Assembly: GCF_049445995.1 (NCBI RefSeq)
Contig: NZ_JBMSDZ010000009.1
Coordinates: 1 to 64,000 of the forward strand
Direction: 5' to 3'
From: Dyella_A sp049445995
GTDB taxonomy: Bacteria > Pseudomonadota > Gammaproteobacteria > Xanthomonadales > Rhodanobacteraceae
DNA length: 64,000 nt
Position 1 is the stretch's first letter, and the number at the start of each line of letters is the position of its first letter. Positions 22,075 through 31,583 of the stretch are shown here, in pieces. The translations under genes were made by a program, and so were the position numbers. The notes under the pieces were generated by a model. It was not told the origin of the DNA. It saw nothing but the letters and a program-made list of their open reading frames with translations, and made no database searches.

Positions 22075-22950
22075 CTAGACCAGCTTTTGCCGACGCCACC
22101 ACGGCGTGACCTGCTCTTCGCGTACCAGTGTGAACAAGCCGGCGCCGAGGATCAGCGCGATGCCGACCAGCATGGGCCAGTCGAGCCGGTCGCCGAATAG
22201 CCAGTAGCCGAAACCGATCGCCCACAGCATCTGGCTGTACTGAGTCGGCGCGATGCGGTTGGCCGGGGCGAGCAGGGTGGCCAGCATGAGCAGCACACCC
22301 GCCAGTCCCTGCATCAGGCCGTAGCCGAGCAGCAGCAGCCAGGTGTGCCGGTCCGGCCACATGAAATGCGGCAGCATCAGCAGCCCGCCGATCAGGAGGG
22401 GGCCCGCCACCCCGGCGCCGTACAGGCTGATGCGCTTCTCGTGCGGTCCGGCCAGACGCATGGCGACCATCGACACCGCGCCGGACAGACCGCACAGGAT
22501 GGCCGCGAAATGACCCAGCCCGAGCTGGCGGAATCCCGGTCGCAACACCACCAGCACGCCGACGAAGCCGGTGACCACGGCGGTCCAGCGCCGCCAGCCC
22601 ACGTGTTCCTTGAGAAAGACCACGGAAAGCAGGGTGACGAAGATCGGCATGAGGAAGATCAGCGCGAAGGTTTCGGCCATCGGCAGCCGGGTGAAGGCGA
22701 CCACCGCGGCGATGTTGCAGATACCGCCCGTCACGGCGCGTATCCACCACAGGCCGGGGCGCCTGGCGATCACCACATCGCGCAGCCGGTCGCCCGGCGA
22801 GCGGATCAGCGGCAGGACGCCCAGGCACAGCAATGCCCCGAAGAATGCCGTCTCGTAGGCCGGCAGTGCGCCGTGCAGCGATTTCACGCAGGCATCGCTG
22901 ATGGCGTAGGCGGCGTAGCAGGCAAAACCGAGGACGACGCCTTTTCGCAT
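22075..22950 (-). CDS. EamA/DMT-superfamily transporter
   Basis: 291-residue inner-membrane protein with ten predicted hydrophobic helices arranged as two five-helix EamA repeats (about 1-135 and 145-285). N-terminus MRKGVVLGFACYAAYAISDACVKSLHG, repeat 1 end VLVVLRPGF, repeat 2 end LILGAGLFTLVREEQ. Members export amino acids, metabolites or drugs; the substrate cannot be inferred. The start at 22950 is the first methionine consistent with family length; codons further upstream lie in non-coding sequence. Confidence 0.9.
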   Translation of the reverse strand: MRKGVVLGFACYAAYAISDACVKSLHGALPAYETAFFGALLCLGVLPLIRSPGDRLRDVVIARRPGLWWIRAVTGGICNIAAVVAFTRLPMAETFALIFLMPIFVTLLSVVFLKEHVGWRRWTAVVTGFVGVLVVLRPGFRQLGLGHFAAILCGLSGAVSMVAMRLAGPHEKRISLYGAGVAGPLLIGGLLMLPHFMWPDRHTWLLLLGYGLMQGLAGVLLMLATLLAPANRIAPTQYSQMLWAIGFGYWLFGDRLDWPMLVGIALILGAGLFTLVREEQVTPWWRRQKLV

Positions 22951-23150
22951 GGAAATCCGAGAGGGGAATGCGGCGGGCATTGTCCCACAGGCCGGCACCG
23001 CGACAGGACGCCGTGCCGGTCGTTCGACCGGAGCGGAGCCGCGCACGCCACCGCCGGGCCATCGGCATGAAGCGCGGGGAAGGCTCCGGGCTCGCACCGT
23101 TCGGCCGGGCATTGCCGGTGCACCATCCGCGTGGGTAGTCTCGCCCTGCC

Positions 23151-25607
23151 ATGGGGATTTCAGTGCTGGCGGTGCCGCTGCATGCGCAGCAGGCGGCGCC
23201 GGCGGCAGCCGGCACGAAGAAGGTCACCGAGCTGCAGGAAGTGCAGGTGATCGGCTCGCGCGCCAAGGAGCGCACGGCGGCGGAGACGTCGGCGCCGGTC
23301 GACGTGATCGGTCGCGAGCAACTGGAAAACGCCGGTGTGACCGAGGTGGGCCAGGCGCTGCAGCTGCTGGAGCCGAGCTTCAATTTCTCGCGTACCTTCG
23401 TCAGCGACGGTACCGACATCATCCGCCCGGCCACGCTGCGCGGCCTGGGCCCGGACCAGGTGCTGGTGCTGGTGAACGGCAAGCGCCGCCATCAGCAGGC
23501 GCTGGTGAACGTGCAGCAGACGATCGGCCGCGGCTCGGCCGGCACCGACATCAACGCCATCCCGATTTCCGCCATCGAGCGCATCGAGGTGCTGCGCGAC
23601 GGCGCGGCGGCGCAGTACGGCTCCGATGCGATTTCCGGCGTGATCAACATCGTGCTCAAGAAGCAGACCGACGTGACCTACGTGTCGTCCAGCCTCGGCC
23701 AGACCTACCAGGGCGACGGCCTGGTGAAGCAGGTGGGCGCCAACACCGGCTTCAAGCTAGGCAAGGACGGCTACCTCAACCTGACCGTCGAGTACCGCGA
23801 CCGCGGCGAAACCAACCGTGCCGGCCCCGACACGTTGCGCGCGAACCCGCCGCGCGTCACCCAGCACCTGGGCGATGCCAGGGCCAAGGATCGCTACTTC
23901 TGGTTCAACGGTGGCCTGCCGATCGGCAAGGGCGAGCTGTACTGGTTCGGCGGCTTGTCCAGGCGTACCGGCAGCTCGTTCGGTTTCTTCCGCTCGGCCG
24001 GCGACAACCGCACGGTGCCGGCGCTGTACCCGAACGGGTTCCTGCCGAACATCGTCACCACGGTGAAGGACGCCTCGATCGTGGCCGGCTACCGCACCCC
24101 GATCAGCGACACCTGGGACCTGGATTTCTCGATCGACCGCGGTCGCAACACCTTCGGCTTCGACGAGAAGCATTCGGTCAACGTGAGCTGGTGGTACGAG
24201 CCGAACGGTTCCGGCGGCATCTACGCCAGCTCGCCGACCTCGGCCAACACCGGCACCCTGAAGCTCAACGAGACGGTGGCGAACATGGACGTGCGCGGTC
24301 CGATCGACTGGGGCATCGGCAACGACCAGCTCGATGTGGCCACCGGCCTGGAATGGCGCCGTGACGTGTACGCGATCACCCCGGGCGATCCGGTGTCGTA
24401 CATCTACGGTCGCACCAACGACCGCAGCATTCCGATCTACGGCCAGACCGGCGACATCGCGCAGCCGGGCATCCAGGGTTTTCCGGGCTTCTCGCCGAGC
24501 GAGGCAGTGAACGCCGGGCGCAGCAACTGGGCGGCCTACGTGGACACCGAGTCGCAGGTCACCGATCGGCTGCTGCTGGGTGCGGCCGGTCGCTATGAGC
24601 ACTATTCCGACTTCGGCGGCACCACCACCGGCAAGTTCTCGGCCCGCTTCGACGCCAGCGACCGGTTTGCCGTGCGCGGCACGCTGGCCACCGGCTTCCG
24701 CGCGCCGGGCGTGCAGCAGATGTACTACAGCCAGCGCTCGACCAACCTCAATCCGCAGGGCGTGCTCACCGATACGTTGACCGCGCGCCAGAACAGCAGC
24801 GTCACCCGCGCGTTCGGCATCCAGCCGCTCAAGCAGGAGACCTCGCGCAGCGGCACGCTGGGCTTCGTGTACACGCCGACCAACGACCTGACGATGACGC
24901 TGGACCTGTTCCGGATCGATATCAAGAACCGGATCATCTTCTCCAGCAACATCGTGCCGGAGTCGGTGGGTACCGACGGCCAGCCGTGCGCGGCGAACAA
25001 CGCCAACTGCCCGATCGCCGCGATCCTCGACCCGATTGGCGTGGGCCAGGTGCTGTTCTTCACCAACGCCATCGACACCCGCACCACTGGTGCCGACCTG
25101 GTGGTGCAGAAGGGCATCGCGTTCGACGGCGGCGCCAGCCTCGATCTGACCGCGGCGATGAACTACAACAAGACCAAGGTGACCAGGCGCAAGTCCGAGT
25201 CGCCGATCCTCAGCCCCTCGCAGCTGTTCGACGACACCCAGGTGACCTTGGTCGAGCAGGGCCAGCCGCGCCAGCACCACATCCTGCAGGGCGTGTACCA
25301 CGACGGTCCGTGGGACCTGACCCTGCGCGCCAACTACTTCGGCTCGGTCACCGGCCAGGGCTTCACCCCGGGCATCAAGCAGACCTGGGGCGGCAAATGG
25401 CTGGAGGACGTGGCGGTGGTCTACCGTTTCTCGAAGCATGCGCGGGTGACGGTGGGTGCCGACAACGTGTTCGACACCTATCCGGACAAGTGGAATCCGC
25501 AGACTGGCTTCCCGTTCCCGCAGCTGGGCTTCACCTACGGCTGGGAGACGTTGCCGTTCGGCATCAACGGCGGCTACTACTTCGCACGGGTCGACTTCCA
25601 GTTCTGA
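23151..25607 (+). CDS. TonB-dependent outer-membrane receptor
   Basis: 818 residues. Plug domain (about 35-170) with LQEVQVIGSRAKERTAAETSAPVDVI, RGLGPDQVLVLVNGKRRH and IERIEVLRDGAAAQYGSDAISGVINIVLK; 22-strand barrel after that; terminal phenylalanine in VDFQF as needed for Bam-dependent insertion. Substrate unknown; xenosiderophore, vitamin B12 or carbohydrate uptake are all used by this superfamily. Odd: the leader is only about 13 residues (MGISVLAVPLHAQQ) and lacks a basic n-region; the same frame is open upstream from an ATG at 23067 but interrupted by TAG at 23136. The start may therefore be damaged, or a non-canonical leader is used. Confidence 0.88.
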   Translation: MGISVLAVPLHAQQAAPAAAGTKKVTELQEVQVIGSRAKERTAAETSAPVDVIGREQLENAGVTEVGQALQLLEPSFNFSRTFVSDGTDIIRPATLRGLGPDQVLVLVNGKRRHQQALVNVQQTIGRGSAGTDINAIPISAIERIEVLRDGAAAQYGSDAISGVINIVLKKQTDVTYVSSSLGQTYQGDGLVKQVGANTGFKLGKDGYLNLTVEYRDRGETNRAGPDTLRANPPRVTQHLGDARAKDRYFWFNGGLPIGKGELYWFGGLSRRTGSSFGFFRSAGDNRTVPALYPNGFLPNIVTTVKDASIVAGYRTPISDTWDLDFSIDRGRNTFGFDEKHSVNVSWWYEPNGSGGIYASSPTSANTGTLKLNETVANMDVRGPIDWGIGNDQLDVATGLEWRRDVYAITPGDPVSYIYGRTNDRSIPIYGQTGDIAQPGIQGFPGFSPSEAVNAGRSNWAAYVDTESQVTDRLLLGAAGRYEHYSDFGGTTTGKFSARFDASDRFAVRGTLATGFRAPGVQQMYYSQRSTNLNPQGVLTDTLTARQNSSVTRAFGIQPLKQETSRSGTLGFVYTPTNDLTMTLDLFRIDIKNRIIFSSNIVPESVGTDGQPCAANNANCPIAAILDPIGVGQVLFFTNAIDTRTTGADLVVQKGIAFDGGASLDLTAAMNYNKTKVTRRKSESPILSPSQLFDDTQVTLVEQGQPRQHHILQGVYHDGPWDLTLRANYFGSVTGQGFTPGIKQTWGGKWLEDVAVVYRFSKHARVTVGADNVFDTYPDKWNPQTGFPFPQLGFTYGWETLPFGINGGYYFARVDFQF

Positions 25608-25633
25608 CCGCCCGCACCGGGCACTCCGTGTAT

Positions 25634-25663
25634 CGACGCCGCGCAGGGAACTGCGCGGCGTCG
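25634..25663 (+). terminator. Hairpin after the TonB-dependent receptor gene
   Basis: Perfect 13-bp inverted repeat (25634-25646 with 25651-25663, loop GGAA) 27 bases past the stop codon. No U-tract follows, so it is a putative terminator or mRNA 3'-end stabiliser. Confidence 0.55.
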
Positions 25664-26193
25664 TCATGTACGGGGCAGGCAAAGTCAGCCAGGGTCGCAT
25701 CGGGCTTGCAAGCGGGAAGGTCGGGCGGGGTGGGTGCATGGCGGCCCGACGGCCGCGCTGCGCGCTGGCGTGGATGGTCCGCGCGGATCGAGGTCCGTCG
25801 CGCCGGCGACCATTGAAAGCCGGCTCGGTCGAGCCGGTGCCGATGGTGTCCCAAGCGCATGCACGTGGCATTCACCGGCAAACCGGATACTCGGCAGGCT
25901 GGTGTCGAGCGCGGCTACGCCGAAGCCTCCCTGCCAGTACGCCTCGCCGGATCCGTCGGCGAGCGCCCTCCCTGTAGCAGCGGCATGCGCCGCCCCGATG
26001 CCTTACCTGTACCGGCATGCCATGCCGGGGCTCCGATGGCCTCCATCTCGGCGCGACCCTTTCCTGGTCGGGCCGGGCCGGCCTCGGGCGCATGTCCGAC
26101 CAGTTTGCCTCCGGGGTGATACGCCAAACGGGGATGCCGACTCATTGCACCCGCTCACCCAGAGCGAGTCACCCCAATCTCCCGAGGCATTCC
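25664..26193. other. Intergenic region, no gene supported
   Basis: About 530 bases between the TonB receptor and the autotransporter. Open frames here have atypical codon use and no recognisable family. It presumably contains the autotransporter promoter, but no clear -35/-10 pair was found. Confidence 0.4.
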
Positions 26194-28320
26194 ATGAAAA
26201 ACCTTAAGAAGCAGATCTCCATGTCCGTCCTCAGTTCGGCGATGCTCGCCTGGCTGCCCATGGCCGTGGCGCACGAAGTGGTCGTGCTGCCGGGCGTGGT
26301 CGGTCCGGTGGGCGTGGCCACCGGCGTGCAGACGCAGGGGCCGGGCCTGCTGACGGTCGGTCAGCAGGACATCAACACCCAGAACGAGGCCGGCGGAGCC
26401 ATCACTACCGATGCCGCCAATACGGCCAGCATTGCGTTCATGAACAGCTCGACGGTGACCGGTTTCGTGGGCAGCGCGGGCTCGACCTTCCTGGGCATCT
26501 CCGCCGGCACCGCGGGCAACACGGTGACCTTCAACGGCCCGGTGTACTCCACCACGTTTTCGCTGGCCGGCACGGGCATCGTGAACTTCAACGGCGGCTT
26601 CACCAGCAACACCGGTTCCACCATGGATTTCGGCGGTGACGGTTTCATCAACGTGGGCGCCGGGCAGACCGTCAAGGCCGCCATCACCAACACGGCCGGC
26701 GCCGGCACCGGCACGCTCACGCTCAACGCCGACAGCATCATCGATGGTGCGGTCGGTGCGTCCAGCGGGCTGAAGCAGATCACCCTCACGGGCGGCAACG
26801 CGCTGATCACCGGCCAGGCGCAGGCAGCCAGCTACACGCTCGGCACGAATACCTTGAATGTCGCCGGTGCATTCGCGATCCCCGTCGCCGGCACCATCAA
26901 CACCACCATCTTCAGCGAAAGCCTGTACGGCAAGATCGTGCCGGTGGGCGCGGCCAGCATCGGCAACGCGCTCACGGTGAGCGTGAGCGTGACCGGGCCG
27001 ATCGCGGTGGGCAGCCTCTTCAACATCGTCGATGCCACCAGCGGCACCAGCGGCAGCACGGTGACCGCCACCAGCAACACCACCCGCTACCTGTTCTCCG
27101 CTGCCCCCACCACCAACGGCCTGGTGCAGATCATGGCCACGCAGGTTCCGCTGGCGGACGTGGTTGCCCCGGTGGGCAACCCGGCCGCGCCGGTGATCGC
27201 GCCGGTGATCGACGCGCTGCCGCTGACGCCGGCCAGCATGCCGCTGCTGACGGCGATCACCCTGCTGCCCACCGCCACCCAGGTGGCCGACGCGCTCGCG
27301 CAGCTGCAGCCCGACGCGGTGAGCCTGGCCTCGCCACAGGCCAGCTATCGCGCCACCCAGCAGCTGGAGCAGCTGTGGGCCTCGCACCTGGACGCCACGC
27401 AGCAGAGCTGCGCCCTGGCCAGTACCCGCAACGACCGCGCACCCGCGCATGACGGGCAGGATTCGCCGTGCCTCACCAGCCGGCGTCCGCAGCTGTGGGC
27501 CGCCGGCTTCGGATTTGCCGGCACCCAGCGTGGCGCCAATGGCTATGAAGGCTATTCGGACAACAGCGGCGGCCTGATCCTCGGTTACGACATGCCGCTG
27601 AGTCCGTCGCTCACGTTCGGCGGCAGCCTGCGCTACGCCCGCTCCGCGCTCGACGGCCTGTCGCAGCGCAGCCACGGCGACGTGCGTTCGCGCCAGGCCT
27701 CGGTGTACCTGGGCTACGCGCCGGGCAACTGGTTCTTCAACGGCGACCTGGTTTACGGACACGACAACTACACGAGCTCGCGCCAGGTCGTTTTCACGGG
27801 CATCAACGAGACGGCGCGGGCCCACTACAGCGGACGCCAGTACACCGCCTTCGGCACCGCCGGCTATCACTACCGCCTGGACGACGGCCGTACCGTCCTC
27901 ACGCCGTTCGCCACGATCCAGCACACCCGGATGAAGGTCGCAGGCTATGCCGAGACGGGCGGGAACTCGGTGGATCTGCGCGTGGACGCGCGCAACCAGA
28001 ATTTCACCCAGTCCGGCCTGGGCGTGAAGCTGGCCCGCGACCTGGTGTCGTCCGGCTCGCGCATCATCCGTCCGGAAATCCATGCCACCTGGCTGCACGC
28101 GTTCGATGGGCAGGCGGCTGGCAGCACCGCGGCCTTCGTCAGCGGCGGCCCGCAGTTCAATGCCAGCGGCGTGAACACGGGGCGCAACATCGTGGACGTG
28201 GGCGCCAGCGTGCTGGTGGCCGGCGACGGCGCGTGGTCGTTCGAGGCCGGTTACGACTACCAGCACAGCCAGCGCTTCAGCGCCGGCCAGGTCATGCTGC
28301 GGGCAACCATGCGCCTGTAG
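26194..28320 (+). CDS. Autotransporter with C-terminal beta-barrel
   Basis: 708 residues. A signal peptide MKNLKKQ...MAVA (about 1-26) is followed by a passenger rich in Gly, Thr, Ser, Ala and Asn with beta-helix-like repeats (TVTFNGPVYSTTFSLAG, GIVNFNGGF, TLTLNADSIIDG), a linker near 330-430, and an autotransporter barrel (about 432-708) starting at LWAAGFGFAGTQRG and ending in an aromatic/hydrophobic strand VMLRATMRL. Type V secretion would place the passenger at the cell surface; no catalytic motif is seen in it, so adhesion or display is a guess. Start ATG at 26194 has GAGG upstream. Passenger and barrel may remain joined. Confidence 0.88.
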   Translation: MKNLKKQISMSVLSSAMLAWLPMAVAHEVVVLPGVVGPVGVATGVQTQGPGLLTVGQQDINTQNEAGGAITTDAANTASIAFMNSSTVTGFVGSAGSTFLGISAGTAGNTVTFNGPVYSTTFSLAGTGIVNFNGGFTSNTGSTMDFGGDGFINVGAGQTVKAAITNTAGAGTGTLTLNADSIIDGAVGASSGLKQITLTGGNALITGQAQAASYTLGTNTLNVAGAFAIPVAGTINTTIFSESLYGKIVPVGAASIGNALTVSVSVTGPIAVGSLFNIVDATSGTSGSTVTATSNTTRYLFSAAPTTNGLVQIMATQVPLADVVAPVGNPAAPVIAPVIDALPLTPASMPLLTAITLLPTATQVADALAQLQPDAVSLASPQASYRATQQLEQLWASHLDATQQSCALASTRNDRAPAHDGQDSPCLTSRRPQLWAAGFGFAGTQRGANGYEGYSDNSGGLILGYDMPLSPSLTFGGSLRYARSALDGLSQRSHGDVRSRQASVYLGYAPGNWFFNGDLVYGHDNYTSSRQVVFTGINETARAHYSGRQYTAFGTAGYHYRLDDGRTVLTPFATIQHTRMKVAGYAETGGNSVDLRVDARNQNFTQSGLGVKLARDLVSSGSRIIRPEIHATWLHAFDGQAAGSTAAFVSGGPQFNASGVNTGRNIVDVGASVLVAGDGAWSFEAGYDYQHSQRFSAGQVMLRATMRL

Positions 28321-28338
28321 ACCCGCGGTGCGATCGCG

Positions 28339-28560
28339 TCAGGATGGTGCCAGTTTGTGCAGCATGTGATCGATCGCGCGGCTGTGCTCGTGCTGCGGGC
28401 TGAAGAGGATGACCTCCGCCGTGCGGTCGACCTTCACCGTGTGGCCCGCCGGCCAATAGAACAGGTCGCCGCACGCGGCCTGTTCGGTGCGGCCGTCGGC
28501 ATAGGTCACGGTGAGCTCGCCCTCGAGCACATATCCCCAGTGCGGGGAGGGGCACAGGCT
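28339..28560 (-). pseudogene. Cupin-domain protein, N-terminally truncated
   Basis: The minus strand reads a cupin C-terminal half: CPSPHWGYVLEGELTV, then CGDLFYWPAGHTVKV and SPQHEHSRAIDHM. The match to the cupin family extends upstream of the only possible start (GTG at 28530) as far as about 28560, where homology stops abruptly at the junction with a broken TPR gene on the other strand. The N-terminal 60 or so residues expected for this group are missing. Most likely an inactive remnant; expression of a 63-residue protein from 28339-28530 is possible. Confidence 0.7.
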
Positions 28561-28825
28561 CGCGACGCTCTGCGCTGCATGGCCTGGAGCTGGATCCGAT
28601 CGATCCTTTCATCAACTACGCGATGGGGCGCAGCTTCTGGCTCGAGGGCGATCTGCACAGCAGCCTGCTGTGGCTGGAGCGGGCCACGTCGATCAGTCCG
28701 AACTACGCGACGTGCGTGCGCGCAACCCGGCGCTGACCCGTGCGGACTTTTTCCGCGCCTTCCCGATGCATTCGACGGTGCTGCGGGAACGCATCGCCGG
28801 CGCCCTGGACCGGTTCGGCCTCTGA
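28561..28825 (+). pseudogene. Remnant of a TPR/adenylate-cyclase-type regulator
   Basis: Two fragments in different frames match one protein type. Fragment one (from about 28578) reads HGLELDPIDPFINYAMGRSF then WLEGDLHSSLLWLERAT; fragment two (about 28710-28825) reads RARNPALTRADFFRAF then PMHSTVLRERIAGALDR. Both are characteristic of the TPR half of winged-helix or cyclase-like regulators that end in this DFFRAFP segment. The N-terminal half and several TPR units between the fragments are missing, and a frameshift separates them, so the gene is dead. It abuts the cupin remnant at a deletion junction. Confidence 0.7.
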
Positions 28826-28934
28826 CCCGCGCCGAATCCGGAATTTCCCGCGACAGCAGCGACGCGCGTGGTGCCGCGCGAGGGATGCGATGGCTTAGAC
28901 TTCGCGCTTCATCCCCGCTCCGGAAGCGCCCGTC

Positions 28935-29072
28935 ATGTCCGACACCATCGCCCTGATCCAGCGCCACCTGCTGCCGGGCGGCGCGTGCTTCGACATCCGC
29001 GACGGGCGCATCGGTCGCGTCGGCAGCCACGACAACCGCAACGACTGGATCGCCCGGGTTCCCGGCGGCTGA
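28935..29072 (+). CDS. Small hypothetical protein, possibly frameshifted
   Basis: 45 codons (MSDTIALIQRHLLPGG...WIARVPGG) with no family recognised. After its stop, the +1 frame stays open from about 29041 to 29172 (EAMLDGVFYVGEPALPG...) and its stop overlaps the folC start as TGATG, as expected for a translationally coupled upstream gene. The two pieces could be one gene split by a frameshift. In many gammaproteobacteria accD sits at this position; nothing here resembles accD. Codon composition is similar to neighbouring genes, which favours real coding in part. Confidence 0.4.
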   Translation: MSDTIALIQRHLLPGGACFDIRDGRIGRVGSHDNRNDWIARVPGG

Positions 29073-29171
29073 GGCGATGCTGGACGGGGTGTTCTATGTC
29101 GGCGAGCCGGCGCTGCCGGGTGCGTGCTGTGTCCGCTGGGCGCCTGACGTCTTTTCTCCTCCGGATCCGTG

Positions 29172-30458
29172 ATGACCCGCACCCTCGCCGAATGGCTCGC
29201 CTATCAGGAAGGCGTGAACCCGCGCAGCATCGAGCTGGGGCTCGATCGGGTGCGCGCCGTATGGCAAGGCATGGGCGCGCCGCGGATCGCGCGGCACGTG
29301 ATCACCGTGGGCGGCACCAACGGCAAGGGCTCCACCGTCGCGCTGCTGGAAGCGATGCTGCAGGCCGCCGGCCGGCGCACCGGCGCGTTCACCTCGCCGC
29401 ATCTGCTGGCCTACAACGAACGGGTGCGCGTTGATGGACGCGACGTCGGTGATGCCTCGTTGGTCGCCGCGTTCGAGCGCATCGAGGCGGCGCGCATGCA
29501 GGGTCCGGACGCGCCGATCCGGCTGACCTATTTCGAGTTCGGCACGCTGGCCGCGCTGGACCTGTTCGCCCGCGCCGGGGTCGACGTGGCCGTGCTGGAA
29601 GTGGGGCTGGGCGGCCGGCTGGACGCGGTGAACATCGTCGACGCCGACGTGGCGGTGATCACCACCGTCGACCTCGACCACGTGGACTGGCTGGGGCCGG
29701 ATCGCGACAGCATCGGCCGCGAGAAGGCCGGCATCGCGCGCGCCGGGCGGCCGGCGATCGTCGGCGAGATGCAGCCGCCGGCCGGACTGCTCGCGGCGCT
29801 GGCCACGATTGGCGCGCGGGTGGAGCGCGCGGGTGCGGACTTCCATGCCGAGCGGCTCGATCGCGGCTGGCGCTGGCGTCATCGCGACGGCACGGTGATG
29901 CAACTGCCCGATCCGGCGCTGGCCGCGCCGGTGCAGTACGCCAATGCCGCCGCCGCGATCGCCGCGCTGCACGCGCTCGATGCCGGCGTGCTGGGTGACT
30001 CGCTGGAGCGGACGCTGGCCTCGGCCCTGGGTCGCGTGAGCGTGGCCGCGAGGCTGCAGTGCCTGGGCGGCGATCCGCCGCTGTACGTGGACGTGGGCCA
30101 CAACCCGCAGGCGGCGCGCGCGCTGGCGCAATGGCTGGACGCGGTGCCGCACGGCCGCGTGCATGCGGTGTTCGGCGCGCTGTCGGACAAGGACGTGGCG
30201 GGCGTGCTCGCCGCGCTCGGGCCGCGCATCAGCCACTGGCACCTGGCCGGGCTGGATCTCGACACGCCGCGCGGGTTGCCGGTGCAGGTGCTGGTGGACA
30301 TCCTGCATGCCACGCTGCCCGGCGCGCCGCACGACGCCCACGCCGGCGTGGCCGCCGCGCTTGCGGCGGCGCGTATGGCGGCGCATCCGGGCGACTGCAT
30401 CCTCGCCTTCGGCTCGTTCTTCGTGGCCTCGGCGGTGCTCGCGTCCGGCGCCGCCTGA
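29172..30458 (+). CDS. folC: Dihydrofolate/folylpolyglutamate synthase
   Basis: 428 residues from ATG (a GTG one codon earlier is also possible). Bifunctional Mur-ligase-like enzyme that joins L-glutamate to dihydropteroate and extends the polyglutamate tail, cytoplasmic. ATP-binding P-loop GGTNGKGS at 47-54, the substrate loop SPHLLAYNERVRVDG, GLGGRLDAVN, and the C-terminal domain with VDVGHNPQAARAL. First gene of the conserved folC-SPOR-cvpA-purF group; about 90 bases separate it from the next gene. Confidence 0.96.
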   Translation: MTRTLAEWLAYQEGVNPRSIELGLDRVRAVWQGMGAPRIARHVITVGGTNGKGSTVALLEAMLQAAGRRTGAFTSPHLLAYNERVRVDGRDVGDASLVAAFERIEAARMQGPDAPIRLTYFEFGTLAALDLFARAGVDVAVLEVGLGGRLDAVNIVDADVAVITTVDLDHVDWLGPDRDSIGREKAGIARAGRPAIVGEMQPPAGLLAALATIGARVERAGADFHAERLDRGWRWRHRDGTVMQLPDPALAAPVQYANAAAAIAALHALDAGVLGDSLERTLASALGRVSVAARLQCLGGDPPLYVDVGHNPQAARALAQWLDAVPHGRVHAVFGALSDKDVAGVLAALGPRISHWHLAGLDLDTPRGLPVQVLVDILHATLPGAPHDAHAGVAAALAAARMAAHPGDCILAFGSFFVASAVLASGAA

Positions 30459-30547
30459 ACGCGGCACCGGCCGATTTTCGGAAGAGCTGGCGCGGCCGGG
30501 TATAATTTCGCCGCTTTGCGCCGCGCCCGCCCATCCTGGAGCCCGTC

Positions 30548-31552
30548 TTGAAAACTCGCCTGCTGGGAGCCTTTGTTCTCATCGCGCTGCTCGTGCTGTT
30601 CGTGCCGATGTTCTTCCCGAGCAGCCCGCCCACCGCTGCCGGCGACCAGACGGTGAGCCTGGCCATTCCGCCGGCACCGGACCGCGACCTGCAGACCAGG
30701 ACCATGAGCCTGGACCCGGATGCCGCCGCGCCGGCCGCCGCGGCCAGCGCGGGCGCCGTGGTGATCCCCGCAGCACAGGCGGGCAGCGGCGATCGGCTGG
30801 CCACGGTCGACATCCGCTCGCGCCGACCCACCGACGTGGAGACCGGTGCCGCGGCCACGCCGGCTGGCCATGCCGACACCGCGAGTCCTCCCGCGGGTCG
30901 GGCGCCGACCACCGCACCGGCACCGGTCAAGCCGGCCGCCGGCGGGTCGGCGATCAAATCGCAGTCGCCGGCGAGCGCGTCGCCCCGGGCCAGCGCCCCG
31001 GTACTGCCGCCGGCCACCGCGGCACGCGGCAACTACAGCCTGAGCCTCAGCGCCTACGCATCCGGCGCCGGAGCGCGCAGCCTGATGCAGCGCGTGCGGA
31101 AACTGGGCTATCCGGTGAGCAGTCATGTCATCCAGCAGGGCGACAAATCGCTGACTGCGGTGGAGGCGGGTCCGTTCGCCACACGCACCGCCGCGGAGAG
31201 TGCGCGACTGAAGATCACCCAGAGCATCGCCGGCGTGCCGGTACGCCTGGAAAGCGGTGCGAGCACGCCGGCCGGCGACGAGCCGGCCGGCGCGGCGCCG
31301 AAGGCGTCCGCGCGCGCCGGTGGCTGGGCGGTGCAGGTGGCCGCGATGAGCAGCCAGTCCGACGCCAATGCCCTGCGCGACAAGCTGCGCGCAAACGGCT
31401 TCGACGGGTTCGTCGATTCGGTGACCGTCGGCGGCAGGAAACTCTGGCGCGTGCGCGCCGGGCCGCAGACCCAACGCAGCGACGCCGAGCGTGTGCGCGA
31501 CCAGATCAAGTCCAGGCTTGGTCTGGCCGGCAACGTCGTCGGCGTCCCCTGA
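30548..31552 (+). CDS. SPOR-domain protein (DedD-like)
   Basis: 334 residues starting at TTG (TGGAG lies 8 bases before it). One N-terminal membrane anchor (LLGAFVLIALLVLFVPMFF), a long Pro/Ala-rich linker (about 35-150), and two SPOR domains, 159-233 (GNYSLSLSAYASGAGARSLM) and 256-334 (GGWAVQVAAMSSQSDANALR). SPOR domains bind denuded septal peptidoglycan; the position between folC and cvpA is that of E. coli dedD, a cell-division protein. Two SPOR domains instead of one is a lineage trait. The anchor places the domains in the periplasm. Confidence 0.88.
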   Translation: MKTRLLGAFVLIALLVLFVPMFFPSSPPTAAGDQTVSLAIPPAPDRDLQTRTMSLDPDAAAPAAAASAGAVVIPAAQAGSGDRLATVDIRSRRPTDVETGAAATPAGHADTASPPAGRAPTTAPAPVKPAAGGSAIKSQSPASASPRASAPVLPPATAARGNYSLSLSAYASGAGARSLMQRVRKLGYPVSSHVIQQGDKSLTAVEAGPFATRTAAESARLKITQSIAGVPVRLESGASTPAGDEPAGAAPKASARAGGWAVQVAAMSSQSDANALRDKLRANGFDGFVDSVTVGGRKLWRVRAGPQTQRSDAERVRDQIKSRLGLAGNVVGVP

Positions 31553-31583
31553 TCCACGCCCGTCGCCCCGGACCCGCCGCAGG

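Noticed and set aside
29077..29172. accD remnant before folC
   Set aside because: The translated fragment has none of the zinc-finger or carboxyltransferase motifs of AccD.
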